Shown in pieces: positions 8,925 through 19,547 of a stretch of DNA of 64,000 nucleotides; within the stretch, counting starts at the first letter, position 1, and every line of letters begins with the position of its first letter. The position numbers and the translations under genes were made by a program. Source of the DNA: Enterococcus phoeniculicola ATCC BAA-412 (GTDB lineage: Bacteria; Bacillota; Bacilli; Lactobacillales; Enterococcaceae); the NCBI RefSeq assembly GCF_000407505.1, contig NZ_ASWE01000001.1:865324-929323 (forward strand). Direction: 5' to 3'. The notes below the pieces were generated by a model. That model searched no databases. It was not told the origin of the DNA and saw nothing but the letters and a program-made list of their open reading frames with translations.

Positions 8925-10835
8925 TTACCAGATACTAACGCGTTTTTCTGGTGCAAGATACATCGGATCTTCTGGCTGAATATCAAAAGTGGTGTAAAAG
9001 TCCGCTAAATTCTTAGGCTGAATATTTGCCCTTAACTTTGCTGGTCCATGTACATCAACAGACAAGAGTAATTGTTGATATTCTTTTTTAGCTTTTGTCC
9101 GCCAAATTTTTGCCCAGTTCATAAAGAATTCTGGTAAATTGACAGCGTCTTCTTGCTTTGCAGCTTCTAAGGCACAACTTAATCCGCCAGCATCTGCAAT
9201 ATTTTCAGAGACAGTTAGCTTGCCGTTAACAACCCCGCCAGCGAAGGGAAGTCCATCAAACTGATTAATCATATCCTTTGCGAGAGATTGAAAATGAGCG
9301 AAATCTTCATCCGTCCACCAGTTATTCAAATTTCCATACTCATCAAATAAGGCACCATTATTATCAAATGCATGAGAAATTTCATGCGCAATTACGGCAC
9401 CAATCCCGCCATAATTAGCACTACTTGATTGTTCTAAACTATAAAACGGCGCTTGAAGAATCGCTGCCGGAAAGACAATCATGTTCCTAAATGGGTGATA
9501 ATAAGCATTAACTGTATCTGCACTCATTTCCCATTCGTTTCGTCTAACAGGCTGATTCCATTGACTGTAGTGATCTTTTATGACAATCTCGCTGAATGTA
9601 CGAGCATTTTCTAAAAGAGAGCCACCATTTTCTGCGGAGACTGTTTTAAATTGTTGATAAATAGCAGGGATTTCATCGGGATAGCCAACTTGAATTCCTA
9701 GAGCATCCAATTTTACAATCGCTTTTTCCTTAGTTGATTTACTTAACCAAGTATTTCGCTTAAGTCGAGATTTATAGACGGCTATCATATTTTCAACCAT
9801 GTGGTGTACGTCTTGTTTAGCTTTTTCGCCAAAATATTTTTTCCCGTAATACATTCCGACTACTTGGCTAAATCGACCACTCGCTAAATAATAGGCAGCT
9901 TTTTCTTTCGGCATTGCTTCTTCTGCGCCAGATAAGGTTCGGCTATACAGTCCACTCGTTTGTCGAAACTCTTCTGCAAGATAGCTACTAAATTGCTGAA
10001 GAGTCATCACTAACAACCAGCTCTTTAAAAGAGGAAAATTTTCCTGCGTGACAATCTTATTAAATGCATCAAAAAACATAGGATCTGTAACAATTATCTT
10101 ATCTGGTTTTGTACCAATCAGACCTTCAATAAGCTTAGTAAGGTCTAATTCTGAACTATGAGCTACAAACGTATCAAATGACTGAGGATTATACATTTTG
10201 CTGTAGTCAGCTGACTCTTCTGCACTTTTCACGTGAGGAGCGAGTAGCTTATCAAAAGCAATTGCTTGCTCCACAATCACGTCAGCTTCTGTTTCATCTT
10301 TTCCAGTGAGCTTGAAAAGATGCACCATCATATCAAAGAACACACTCATCAATTGTGAAGCACCTTCATGTCCGTCTTCATAGTAAGTTTTATCTGGTAA
10401 AATAAGCTCAGGGGCAGAAGCAAATAAGGCATTGACCTTTGCGTTTTTCATATCTGTATCCACTTCTAACGAAAAAGGAAGGGGCAATCCTGAAAGCTCC
10501 CATTGAGGAAACTGCTCATTTAAATCATTGAGTGTTTGTAACTTCTCAATGGTTTGAAGAATTGGAAGCACAGGAGCCGCTCCATCTTTTTCCCGTTTTT
10601 CAAAGTCAGTTGCAAGTTTGTAATAGGAAATAAACTCCTTCATTAAATCTGATGGAATAATTGATTGGTTTTGCACCATCTCTTTCGCATCTTTCATAAG
10701 AAGTTTTTCAATTTCAACAGCTAAATCTTGAAACCCGCCAGTAGCTGGCTTATCCGCTGGAATTTCTGCTGTTTCTAGCCATTCGTGATTGACATACTCA
10801 TAAAAATCTTTTTTTAGTAAATTACTTGTACTCAT
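8925..10835 (-). CDS. pepO: M13-family zinc endopeptidase
   Basis: Metallopeptidase of 636 residues (neprilysin family) that cuts oligopeptides. The zinc-binding HEISH motif is at about 484-488, the third ligand motif ENIAD at about 544-548, and the conserved NAYY precedes them. The C-terminus ends VSIW, in place of the typical Cys-x-x-Trp ending. No signal peptide is seen, in agreement with cytoplasmic lactic-acid-bacterial PepO. The start is placed at MSTSNLLKKDF because AGGAGG precedes it. It is monocistronic and divergent from the next gene. Confidence 0.93.
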   Translation of the reverse strand: MSTSNLLKKDFYEYVNHEWLETAEIPADKPATGGFQDLAVEIEKLLMKDAKEMVQNQSIIPSDLMKEFISYYKLATDFEKREKDGAAPVLPILQTIEKLQTLNDLNEQFPQWELSGLPLPFSLEVDTDMKNAKVNALFASAPELILPDKTYYEDGHEGASQLMSVFFDMMVHLFKLTGKDETEADVIVEQAIAFDKLLAPHVKSAEESADYSKMYNPQSFDTFVAHSSELDLTKLIEGLIGTKPDKIIVTDPMFFDAFNKIVTQENFPLLKSWLLVMTLQQFSSYLAEEFRQTSGLYSRTLSGAEEAMPKEKAAYYLASGRFSQVVGMYYGKKYFGEKAKQDVHHMVENMIAVYKSRLKRNTWLSKSTKEKAIVKLDALGIQVGYPDEIPAIYQQFKTVSAENGGSLLENARTFSEIVIKDHYSQWNQPVRRNEWEMSADTVNAYYHPFRNMIVFPAAILQAPFYSLEQSSSANYGGIGAVIAHEISHAFDNNGALFDEYGNLNNWWTDEDFAHFQSLAKDMINQFDGLPFAGGVVNGKLTVSENIADAGGLSCALEAAKQEDAVNLPEFFMNWAKIWRTKAKKEYQQLLLSVDVHGPAKLRANIQPKNLADFYTTFDIQPEDPMYLAPEKRVSIW

Positions 10836-11024
10836 CCAAAGTGCCTCCTTTTTATCCACCTATCTTCTATAGGAACTAACAGTAATAGATAGTTGTATTA
10901 TTACAATAGAACAAAAATGAAGTTTAAACAAATGAAAAATTTGAATGCTAAAAATAAAAAAGTAAAAATTCATTATTTATTCGTAAAAATGAGGTAAGCT
11001 ATAGAAAAAGAAAGGTGTGTTCAC

Positions 11025-11936
11025 ATGCGACGAGTACAGTCTATCCCTACTTATTTTTTGACGATTGAAGGAGAACAGCAGGCAGTAAAAAAAATAGTCT
11101 ACCTTTCCGATTTTTATTGCCAAATCAATGCTCTAGCAATCGTGTTCTTAAATGATAGCTACGCAATTTTTGGCGTTCCTTCGGGTCAACTAATTGAATA
11201 TTGTTTATCAGAAAATTCTTTTCCTTATTCAGATAATCAAGAAAATTATTATGGTGGTCCATTGAACTATTTTCAAAAATGTGAAGCTGATTTCCAACAT
11301 TTGGTGACAAAAGAACTGATTTCTCTTCAAACAGTTGAAAATGAAATGACAAATCAAAAGTCACAATCTAAGACCCAAACGCATCACTCTGAAAATAAAC
11401 GATATGATGAATGGGTAGGCATACCAGAAAATCGCTTTTTTGCTTATCGAAACTGGCGAACACCTTCAGGTTATTTATGTGGCACCTATGCCTCTACAGT
11501 TTTGTTAGCCTACTATCAGGATTATCTTGATGAGGCTATCATCCCAAGCAGATTACGAGAAAAAAATGAAAATCGCTATGAGGATTTAGCAGGCTATTTA
11601 CGTCGGTTTATCCAACCTCATGGCTTACCGACCATCCCTTTTCAAGTCGGATTTGGGTTATCTCGTTATTTTGATCACTTTAAGTTAAACTATCGTGCTC
11701 GAACGACGGTCATTGGCTCATGGAATCGAGCGATTAAAAGAATCCAACAGGGCAAACCAGTCGCTGTAGGAATCTTAAAAATCCTAGGAAGCACCTATGG
11801 AAACCACTGGGTAACGGCTTATGCTTATTTAGAAAAATCTGATGGTACACGTTACTATAAAATTCATGATAATTGGGGAAACTACAATAAAGTTATTCAC
11901 GCAAGCTGGGGAAATGGAACGGTTTCTTTACCCTAA
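11025..11936 (+). CDS. Protein with C39-like cysteine peptidase fold
   Basis: Protein of 303 residues without signal peptide or membrane segment. Residues 150-160 read YLCGTYASTVL, the Cys-plus-helix start of papain-like/C39-like domains (Cys152). GNHWVTAYAY (His261) and KIHDNWGNY (Asp282/Asn283) supply the other catalytic positions. Residues 1-125 form a separate domain I do not recognise. Members of this fold are bacteriocin-leader peptidases or general cysteine peptidases, but no ABC transporter domain, bacteriocin or secretion gene is nearby, so the substrate is unknown. It has its own ribosome site (AAAGGTG) and appears monocistronic. Confidence 0.6.
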   Translation: MRRVQSIPTYFLTIEGEQQAVKKIVYLSDFYCQINALAIVFLNDSYAIFGVPSGQLIEYCLSENSFPYSDNQENYYGGPLNYFQKCEADFQHLVTKELISLQTVENEMTNQKSQSKTQTHHSENKRYDEWVGIPENRFFAYRNWRTPSGYLCGTYASTVLLAYYQDYLDEAIIPSRLREKNENRYEDLAGYLRRFIQPHGLPTIPFQVGFGLSRYFDHFKLNYRARTTVIGSWNRAIKRIQQGKPVAVGILKILGSTYGNHWVTAYAYLEKSDGTRYYKIHDNWGNYNKVIHASWGNGTVSLP

Positions 11937-12052
11937 TCAATAAAATAGGGAAAGAAATGAATTCTCTTTTCATTTACTAAATACGTCTTTTTCACAGAAT
12001 TTCTTTTAAAAATATGATAGAATTAGATGAAAATAATCTTTGGGAGGATCAT

Positions 12053-13027
12053 ATGAGCAAAAAATATCAAGACGGGACGCTAAAAATCTTTAGTCTTAAT
12101 GGGAATCGTCCTTTAGCAGAAAAAATTGCTAAAGTTTTTGGGACTGAATTAGGAAAGAGTGTGGTTAAACAATTTAGTGACGGAGAAATTTCTATCAATG
12201 TTGAAGAAAGTATCCGCGGGGACCATGTGTATTTAATCCAGTCAACGAATGCACCGGTAAATGATAATTATTTAGAGTTGCTTATTATGATTGATGCAAT
12301 GAAACGTGCAAGTGCGAAAACGATTAATGTAGTGCTGCCTTATTATGGCTATGCAAGACAAGATAGAACGGCAAAACCGCATGAGCCGATTACGGCAAAA
12401 CTTGTAGCAAATATGTTACAGGAAGCTGGGGCTACAAGGGTATTGACACTTGATTTACATGCAGTACAGGTACAGGGATTCTTTGATATTCCCGTAGATA
12501 ATTTGTTTACGATGCCATTATTTGCTCACTACTATCGCGAATTGGGGCTTACAGGAGACGATATTGTTGTTGTTTCACCAAAAAATAGTGGTGTTCAGCG
12601 AGCACGCAGTCTTTCTGAATATCTGAATGCTACACTTGCTATCATAGATCAGAGTGAAGAGGATAATCCCGAAACAGGCTATGTCATTGGGAATGTTGAA
12701 GATAAGATTTGTATCATGGTAGATGACATATTAAATACGGGAGAAACATTTGCTTATGGTGCGACTGTCTTAAAGAAAAATGGTGCTAGAGAAGTTCACG
12801 CATGTGCTTCACATGGATTGTTATCTCCTCCTGCAAAAGAAATTTTAGATGCTGCACCTATTAAAGACATTTGTATTACAGACTCTGTTTGGACAACAGA
12901 AGAAAAACATCCTGAGAACTTGACCATTATTACTTGTTCGCAGTTAATGGGTGAGGCTGTCAAGCGAATTCATGAAAATACGCCTATGAGTCCGCTCTTC
13001 CGATTAGAAGAAAAAGAATTTGATTAG
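12053..13027 (+). CDS. prs: Ribose-phosphate pyrophosphokinase (PRPP synthase)
   Basis: Enzyme of 324 residues that makes PRPP from ribose 5-phosphate and ATP. Conserved blocks are [50 protein letters not shown] and the PRPP loop [17 protein letters not shown]. The loop departs from the usual VDDMIDTAGT, a variation seen in the second Prs copy of many lactic acid bacteria. ATG 12053 is preferred because GGGAGG is 7-8 bases upstream. It is monocistronic, with a terminator after it. Several lactobacillales carry two prs genes; this is likely the non-canonical one. Confidence 0.9.
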   Translation: MSKKYQDGTLKIFSLNGNRPLAEKIAKVFGTELGKSVVKQFSDGEISINVEESIRGDHVYLIQSTNAPVNDNYLELLIMIDAMKRASAKTINVVLPYYGYARQDRTAKPHEPITAKLVANMLQEAGATRVLTLDLHAVQVQGFFDIPVDNLFTMPLFAHYYRELGLTGDDIVVVSPKNSGVQRARSLSEYLNATLAIIDQSEEDNPETGYVIGNVEDKICIMVDDILNTGETFAYGATVLKKNGAREVHACASHGLLSPPAKEILDAAPIKDICITDSVWTTEEKHPENLTIITCSQLMGEAVKRIHENTPMSPLFRLEEKEFD

Positions 13028-13041
13028 ACATTTAAAAAGAG

Positions 13042-13121
13042 AAAAAAAGACTGAATAAGTGATAGTTTTTTTAAATGGTGCTATCCATTGGAAAAAACTT
13101 GTTGCATTCAGTCTTTTTTAT
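13042..13121 (+). terminator. Terminator after prs
   Basis: AAAAAGACTGAAT pairs with ATTCAGTCTTTTT at the ends of an 80-base stem-loop with inner pairing, followed by T residues. Confidence 0.75.
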
Positions 13122-13150
13122 CTGTGAAGCGGTCTGTTAAATAAAAAATA

Positions 13151-13345
13151 AATAGACGAGGGTGGGACATAACTATCTAAGTTATAGTCCACCCTCATAA
13201 AATCTTGATAAAGGTGAGAAATAGAAAGAATTCATCTTTACTACGTGATGAGTGGCAACAATTTCTAAAAGCGAGATGGGGAATGGAAGTACTCCGCTGC
13301 ACCTGTTCTCAGAGTTGAACACTTCTGTCTGACCTCATAGTGATA
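13151..13345 (-). repeat. Dispersed intergenic repeat, copy A
   Basis: Member of a repeat family with seven related copies in this window. The hairpin (13158-13196) pairs GAGGGTGGGAC with its complement around an inner ATAACT/AGTTAT stem. The adjoining module, read on the minus strand, contains GACAGAAGTGTTCAACTCTG, shared in part with copies C and F. It occupies most of the 365-base gap before rarD; no gene is seen there. Confidence 0.6.
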
Positions 13346-13392
13346 GGGAAAATTATTTATTGGTTATATGAAAAACGGAATAGGGGAATGGT

Positions 13393-14328
13393 ATGAAAGA
13401 GACAAAAAAAGGAATTATTGCTGGCTTTTTAGCTTATATTTTATGGGGGATTATCCCTATGTACTGGAAGCTGCTGCCAACTGTAGGCGCACTAGATATA
13501 TTGGCATACCGGGTAATATGGTCATTTGTATTTATGCTTATTTATATCCTTGTGACAAAGAAAACATCGGATTTTCTAAATGAATGTAAGCAGCTGTGGC
13601 AAGATAAGAAAAAACTTGGGACCATTATTTTAGCGGCAATTTTTATTTCGGTGAATTGGTTCACCTTTATCTATACGGTAAATCAAGGGCGGGTGACCGA
13701 GGCAAGCTTAGGCTACTATATGAATCCGCTTGTCAATGTATTATTAGCCACGCTCGTCTTGAAAGAGCCCCTAGGAAGTCTAGGAAAAATTGCATGTGGG
13801 TTTGCATTTATTGGAGTGATTTTACTGACGATACAGACGGGGACGATTCCAGTTTCATCATTAGTCATGGCTTTTTCATTTAGTATTTACGGTCTAATCA
13901 AGAAAGGGTTATCTCTTTCCTCCTATACTGGGTTAACAATTGAAACGTTAGTGATTTTACCAGCTGCTCTTATTTATTTAGTTGGGTTTTCTCCTGCAGG
14001 ATTTATGACGTATCAAGGATCAACGAATCTTTTATTGATGGGGGCAGGAGTGGTTACAGCGATTCCTTTGCTGCTTTTTGCAGAATCTGCTAAGCGGATC
14101 TCCTATATTATTTTAGGGTTCATTCAATATGTAAATCCTACCATGATGCTGTTGTTGGCTATTTTTGTTTTCAATGAACCTTACACAAGCGAACAATTTT
14201 TTGCTTTTTCATTTATTTGGGTGGGGATTGGGCTATTTACTTATGCAACTCTTCATACCTGGCGAAAAGAAATACAATTTGAAAACCATAAGCTGATTTT
14301 GGATGAAACAAAAGACAAAGAGAAATAA
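13393..14328 (+). CDS. rarD: RarD-type EamA-family transporter
   Basis: Membrane protein of 311 residues with ten predicted segments in two EamA repeats. The opening KGIIAGFLAYILWGIIPMYW and NWFTFIYTVNQGRVTEASLGYYMNPL are strongly RarD-like. RarD proteins are annotated as chloramphenicol-sensitive/permease proteins; their real substrate is uncertain, with drug or metabolite export proposed. GGGGAATGG gives a modest ribosome site. Monocistronic. Confidence 0.87.
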   Translation: MKETKKGIIAGFLAYILWGIIPMYWKLLPTVGALDILAYRVIWSFVFMLIYILVTKKTSDFLNECKQLWQDKKKLGTIILAAIFISVNWFTFIYTVNQGRVTEASLGYYMNPLVNVLLATLVLKEPLGSLGKIACGFAFIGVILLTIQTGTIPVSSLVMAFSFSIYGLIKKGLSLSSYTGLTIETLVILPAALIYLVGFSPAGFMTYQGSTNLLLMGAGVVTAIPLLLFAESAKRISYIILGFIQYVNPTMMLLLAIFVFNEPYTSEQFFAFSFIWVGIGLFTYATLHTWRKEIQFENHKLILDETKDKEK

Positions 14329-14393
14329 TTTTTGGTTATCTGCTTTTTTTATGCTAGAATGAGCCTAATTATTACTGGAAGGGATTGACCCTA

Positions 14394-15530
14394 GTGGAAA
14401 AGATTTATCTAGATCATGCAGCAACAACGCCTATGCACCCAACTGTGATTGCAGAAATGACACGAGTAATGGGCGAATATTTTGGAAATCCATCAAGTAT
14501 CCATGGGTTTGGTCGGATGGCACATGAGCAGTTAGAGTCAGCAAGACAGATTATTGCTGATAGTCTGAAAGTACATCCTCACGAGATTATTTTTAATAGT
14601 GGGGGAACAGAAGGAGACAACACAGCCATTATTGAAACAGCGATGTCTCGTGAAGACGAAGGGAAACATTTAATTACGACCGCCATTGAACATCCTGCGG
14701 TAATGCAAACGATGGCATATTTGGAAACACAAGGATTTGAAGTTACCTATTTACCTGTTGATAAACAAGGAAATATTTCGATAGAAGAATTGAAATCAGC
14801 ATTACGCGAGGAGACAACACTTGTTTCTATCATGTTTGGCAATAATGAAATTGGCAATCTTATGCCCATCAAAGAAATTGGCAATCTTTTAAGAGCGCAT
14901 ACCGCCTATTTTCATAGCGATGCTGTTCAAGCTTATGGAAATCAAGAAATTTATCCCCATGAGCTAGGAATTGATTTACTCAGTGTCTCTGCACATAAAA
15001 TCAATGGCCCTAAAGGTGTTGGATTTTTATTTAAAAGTGATAAAGTTAAGCTTCCATCATTGTTGCATGGAGGAGAGCAAGAAGAAAAAAGACGTCCTGG
15101 AACAGAAAATCTCGCCGGAATTATGGGAATGAAAACAGCTGTTGAACGATTGACTCCAGAGGAACGTACAAAAATAAAACTACAATATAAAGAGTTTGAA
15201 ACTCAAATCTTATCGTCACTTGATGCTGCAAACATCAGTTATCGTATAAATGGGGATGATGAGAACCGACTTCCTCATATTTTAAATCTCCATCTTAAAG
15301 GTATTGCTAGTGATTTGCTCTTAATGAAATTGGATTTGAAAAATATTGCAGTTTCTACTGGTTCTGCATGTACGGCAGGAACGGTAGATCCCTCTCATGT
15401 ATTAGAAGCTATGTATGGAAAAGAGGCTTCCGCAATAAAAGAGTCAATTCGTATTAGCTTTGGACTTGGTGTAACAGCTGAACAAATCGAACGGTTTTGT
15501 AACGAGCTAATTTCTATTGTCAAAAAATGA
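14394..15530 (+). CDS. Cysteine desulfurase (IscS/NifS family)
   Basis: PLP enzyme of 378 residues that moves sulfur from cysteine to a carrier. PLP lysine is Lys202 in SVSAHKINGPKG and the sulfur-carrying cysteine is Cys326 in STGSACTAGTVDPSHVL, in the longer-loop class I style. The start is set at GTG 14394, spaced nine bases from GGAAGGG; a TTG at 14385 touches the same site and is less likely. It precedes DUF1831 and mnmA, the usual Firmicutes order for tRNA 2-thiouridine synthesis, so it probably supplies sulfur to MnmA. Confidence 0.9.
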   Translation: MEKIYLDHAATTPMHPTVIAEMTRVMGEYFGNPSSIHGFGRMAHEQLESARQIIADSLKVHPHEIIFNSGGTEGDNTAIIETAMSREDEGKHLITTAIEHPAVMQTMAYLETQGFEVTYLPVDKQGNISIEELKSALREETTLVSIMFGNNEIGNLMPIKEIGNLLRAHTAYFHSDAVQAYGNQEIYPHELGIDLLSVSAHKINGPKGVGFLFKSDKVKLPSLLHGGEQEEKRRPGTENLAGIMGMKTAVERLTPEERTKIKLQYKEFETQILSSLDAANISYRINGDDENRLPHILNLHLKGIASDLLLMKLDLKNIAVSTGSACTAGTVDPSHVLEAMYGKEASAIKESIRISFGLGVTAEQIERFCNELISIVKK

Positions 15531-15550
15531 AAAGAGTCCGTTGTTTGAAT

Positions 15551-15592
15551 AGATAGGTTCACTTTCTAAGAAAGAGAGAGCCTATCTTTTTT
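15551..15592 (+). terminator. Terminator after the cysteine desulfurase gene
   Basis: AGATAGG pairs with CCTATCT, with an inner CTTTCT/AGAAAG stem, followed by six T residues. It separates the desulfurase gene from the DUF1831 gene. Confidence 0.8.
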
Positions 15593-15676
15593 CATGCACA
15601 GAATCATAATTTCAGCTAGCAAAGAGAGAAAGAAACCTCTATAATAGAAGATGACTAAATTATTGAGGTGAGAGAC

Positions 15677-16018
15677 ATGGCATTTTTAGAAATAGCAACA
15701 GTAGAAGGCGCGGATATATCTTATAAATTAAATCCTGAAGCAAAAAAATATACATTGAGAGATAATGGATTTACAGAAACGAAATCAGGGAACTTCCAGT
15801 TGATTCGTCCATTGGATGCAACTCCCCAAAGCAAAGAAGGATTTAAATTAAAAATCACTGTTTCAAGTGACATCAAAACGTTAAAAATGTCGATTACAAC
15901 GGCAAATGGGTTGAAATCTGTCAATTTATTTAAAGATGAGAAGCACAAAATGAATCAAGAAAAATTTTTATTCTTAATGGACGGTATGATTGATCGCGGA
16001 CTATTTGAGAAAGCCTAA
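15677..16018 (+). CDS. DUF1831 family protein
   Basis: Soluble protein of 113 residues. The block YTLRDNGFTETKSGNFQLIR is characteristic of the DUF1831 family (pfam08866), found in Firmicutes between iscS-like and mnmA genes. No catalytic residues are known. The location suggests an accessory role in tRNA thiolation or sulfur transfer, by association only. ATG 15677 is chosen over GTG 15668, which lies inside the GAGGTGA ribosome site. Confidence 0.75.
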   Translation: MAFLEIATVEGADISYKLNPEAKKYTLRDNGFTETKSGNFQLIRPLDATPQSKEGFKLKITVSSDIKTLKMSITTANGLKSVNLFKDEKHKMNQEKFLFLMDGMIDRGLFEKA

Positions 16019-16034
16019 AAGAACGAAATAAACT

Positions 16035-16073
16035 AAGAGCTCTGGATGCTTCATTATCCAAAGCTCTTTTTTT
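16035..16073 (+). terminator. Terminator after the DUF1831 gene
   Basis: AAGAGCT and TGGAT pair with ATCCA and AGCTCTT around a small loop, followed by seven T residues. Confidence 0.8.
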
Positions 16074-16260
16074 GAACCAATTAAGAGGGGACTTTTATCG
16101 GTTCATTGTTATATACGCTTTTTTTCTCTTCTCATTTTATAAAAATGACAAAAATATGAGAATAAACTTCTAGTAGTGAAAAAAATTGAAAAATGCCGTA
16201 TAATATGAATCACTGAAAAGTTGCGACCTTCAACTCGTAGATGTTTCAGAATCTAATTGA

Positions 16261-17397
<1,137 letters not shown>

Positions 17398-17464
17398 TTA
17401 TTGAACGACATAAAACAGGATAATCTGTTATTTGTCTGAGAATTTTTTATAGATGGATTAACAA

Positions 17465-17526
17465 GAAGAGCGTAGACAAATGCCATGAGAGCAAAAATCC
17501 TCATGAGTGTTTGTCCACGCTCTTTC
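17465..17526. terminator. Bidirectional terminator between mnmA and the YhdH-type gene
   Basis: A long stem (AAGAGCGT and GACAAA against TTTGTC and ACGCTCTT, plus CATGAG/CTCATG) with A and T tracts at its two ends serves the convergent genes on each side. Confidence 0.85.
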
Positions 17527-17534
17527 TATCTTAG

Positions 17535-18521
17535 TTATAATTTAACGATTGTTCTCCCCAAATGTTTTCCTTGTTTTAGGGCCTCCATCGTGGCAGGCAG
17601 CTCATTTAAGGTGATTTCGTCGGAAAGTGTTGTCTGTGAAATATTCCAGTCTGTTGCCATTTTTCCCCATAAATCAATTCGCTGGTTCATCGGTAGGTTA
17701 ACAGAATCAATTCCCAAAAGATTCACTCCTCGCAAGATAAAAGGAAGAACAGTGGCATTCAGTTTTATTCCTCCTGCGTTACCACAAAGGCTCATGCTTC
17801 CTCCGTAATAAAGAAATGGAATCAAATCCGAAGCAACTTGCCCCCCAACAGTGTCTAAAATGAAATGGAATTTTTGTTTATTTAAAGGGTGTGTTTGATT
17901 TTCAAATTCACTCGGAAAAACAACGTGATGTGCGCCTAATGAGTGAGCAACTGCTACTTGATGTTCTTTTCTTACCATGGCTGTGATGGAAGAAAAGCCA
18001 AGTTTCGCTAAAAGTTGTACAGCGATACTTCCAACCCCTCCTGTAGCTCCTGTGACTAGAATCTCTGGTTGAGAATCAATGGTTAATCCATTTTTTTCTA
18101 GTGCTTGAACAGAAAGTGCGGCAGTAAGACCAGCTGTTCCAAAAATCATTGCTTCTTTTAAGCTAAGCTGTTTGGGAAGCGGAACAACCCATTCACTAGG
18201 TACACGTGCATATTCTGAAAAGCCGCCCGTATGACTCATACCTACAGCAAAACCTGTAACCAATACCTCCTGTCCTACAGAAAAATGCTCATCTTCAGAT
18301 TCAACAATCGTCCCACTAAAATCAATTCCTGGAATCATAGGATAACCGCGAATGACTCCTGTATTTTTTTGGAGGGCCAACATGTCTTTGTAATTTACGG
18401 AAGAATAAGCAACTTTTATGAGAACCGTTCCTTCTGACAGCTGTTCAATGGTTGTCTGCTGGACAGCTGAAACAACCTGTTCCTCTACTTCTTTTACAAC
18501 AAGTGCTTGAAATGACTTCAT
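17535..18521 (-). CDS. YhdH/YhfP-family NADPH-dependent quinone or acryloyl-CoA reductase
   Basis: Medium-chain dehydrogenase/reductase of 328 residues. The N-terminal GroES-like domain contains VAYSSVNYKDMLAL and PMIPGIDFSGTIV. The Rossmann domain shows VTGATGGVGSIAVQLLAKLG (nucleotide binding, about 152-171). There is no zinc-ligand Cys/His set, in agreement with the zinc-free YhdH subgroup. Such enzymes reduce quinones or acrylyl-CoA with NADPH. Monocistronic, with a promoter-like pair upstream. Confidence 0.85.
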   Translation of the reverse strand: MKSFQALVVKEVEEQVVSAVQQTTIEQLSEGTVLIKVAYSSVNYKDMLALQKNTGVIRGYPMIPGIDFSGTIVESEDEHFSVGQEVLVTGFAVGMSHTGGFSEYARVPSEWVVPLPKQLSLKEAMIFGTAGLTAALSVQALEKNGLTIDSQPEILVTGATGGVGSIAVQLLAKLGFSSITAMVRKEHQVAVAHSLGAHHVVFPSEFENQTHPLNKQKFHFILDTVGGQVASDLIPFLYYGGSMSLCGNAGGIKLNATVLPFILRGVNLLGIDSVNLPMNQRIDLWGKMATDWNISQTTLSDEITLNELPATMEALKQGKHLGRTIVKL

Positions 18522-18578
18522 AGAATAAACTCCTTTTCAATGAAATAGTGTTTTACAAAAAAACATACTTCCAATCAA

Positions 18579-18607
18579 ACGCTAACATGTTCCCTTAAAC
18601 CTGTCAA
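18579..18607 (-). promoter_or_regulatory. Promoter candidate for the YhdH-type gene
   Basis: On the minus strand a perfect TTGACA (18607-18602) is followed after 17 bases by TAGCGT (18584-18579), about 60 bases before the gene. The -10 is weak, so an activator may be needed. Confidence 0.4.
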
Positions 18608-18732
18608 TCACAAGTAAGGACACGTATACATAATTGCGGTAGCGGATGCCTACATTTTAGCATTTAAATGACTTTTTAAGAAGGAAAAACCATTCAAATA
18701 GAGTTTTGTTCTTATGGATGAAGGCAAGAAAA

Positions 18733-18835
18733 GAAGTGCAAATTCAGTGTATTTGCGAAGCCAGTAACTCTAGTCCCATGCGTAGAAGTCGTTGTGAGAC
18801 AGATGCAGTGGAGATCTTCAATTCTCCGTCCTGTT
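18733..18835 (+). repeat. Dispersed intergenic repeat, copy B (module without hairpin)
   Basis: Contains CCATGCGTAGAAGTCGTTG followed by GAGACAGATG, matching the module of copy C (CCATACGTAGAAGATGTTG, then GAGACAAATG). The GTGGGAC-type hairpin seen in other copies is missing. The 636-base gap 18522-19157 holds this repeat, the promoter above and no gene that I can see. Confidence 0.5.
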
Positions 18836-19157
18836 TATAGAGAGTGTTGTCTCCTCAGCACATAGTGGAGATGAGTTCATTCACTTGCCACCCTCTGGTT
18901 CATTATCTGTAGTTGAAACCTGAATAGAAAAAAGAGGGGCACAAGTAAGAAAATCATTTTAAGAAATCTTAATCTTTTTCATACGAACCACTCGTTTTGT
19001 GATAAACTAAACCATATAATACGTATAGTTTTCAATTTTCATGAAAATAGTCGTTAGTTTTCAAAAGGGAACTTTTTTCACAAATCAATCTCTTGCAACT
19101 TTTTCTAAAAGTGACTAGTATGGTTTGTATCAAGAAGAAAGTGAGGGCCAGCAAATA

Positions 19158-19547
19158 ATGTATCAAGTAATAGTGATGTATGGCGATAATGAGCCGTGGT
19201 GGTTTTTTGAAGACTGGCAAGCTGATATTGAAGAAGCTGTTGCTTTTCAATCATTGGAATCCGCACAAGCCTTCTATAAAGAACAGTGGATAAAGTTAAA
19301 ATCTCAATATACATATATTAATGCAAAGAGTAACTTTTTAAGTGCCTTTTGGAACGAGGGCGATGAGCGTTGGTGTGAAGAATGCGATGATGATTTGCAG
19401 CAGTATAAAGGATTAGCTTTGTTAAAGGATAATCAGCCTATTTTAGTTGAGAGCGGAAAGGAATTTTATGAAGCAACTAATTCTAGCGGAAAAACCAAGT
19501 GTTGCCAAGGACTTGAGCAAAGTTTTGGGGGCACAGCAAAAGCATAA
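19158..19547 (+). CDS. DUF1033 family protein
   Basis: Protein of 129 residues opening MYQVIVMYGDNEPWWFFEDWQ, as expected for the DUF1033 family of lactic acid bacteria; rich in Trp and acidic residues, no membrane segment. Function unknown. ATG 19158 follows GTGAGGG. Its last 26 codons overlap the start of topB by 80 bases in another frame, so the C-terminal tail (from about KEFYEATNSS) may be a recent read-through extension beyond the ancestral end. Confidence 0.7.
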   Translation: MYQVIVMYGDNEPWWFFEDWQADIEEAVAFQSLESAQAFYKEQWIKLKSQYTYINAKSNFLSAFWNEGDERWCEECDDDLQQYKGLALLKDNQPILVESGKEFYEATNSSGKTKCCQGLEQSFGGTAKA

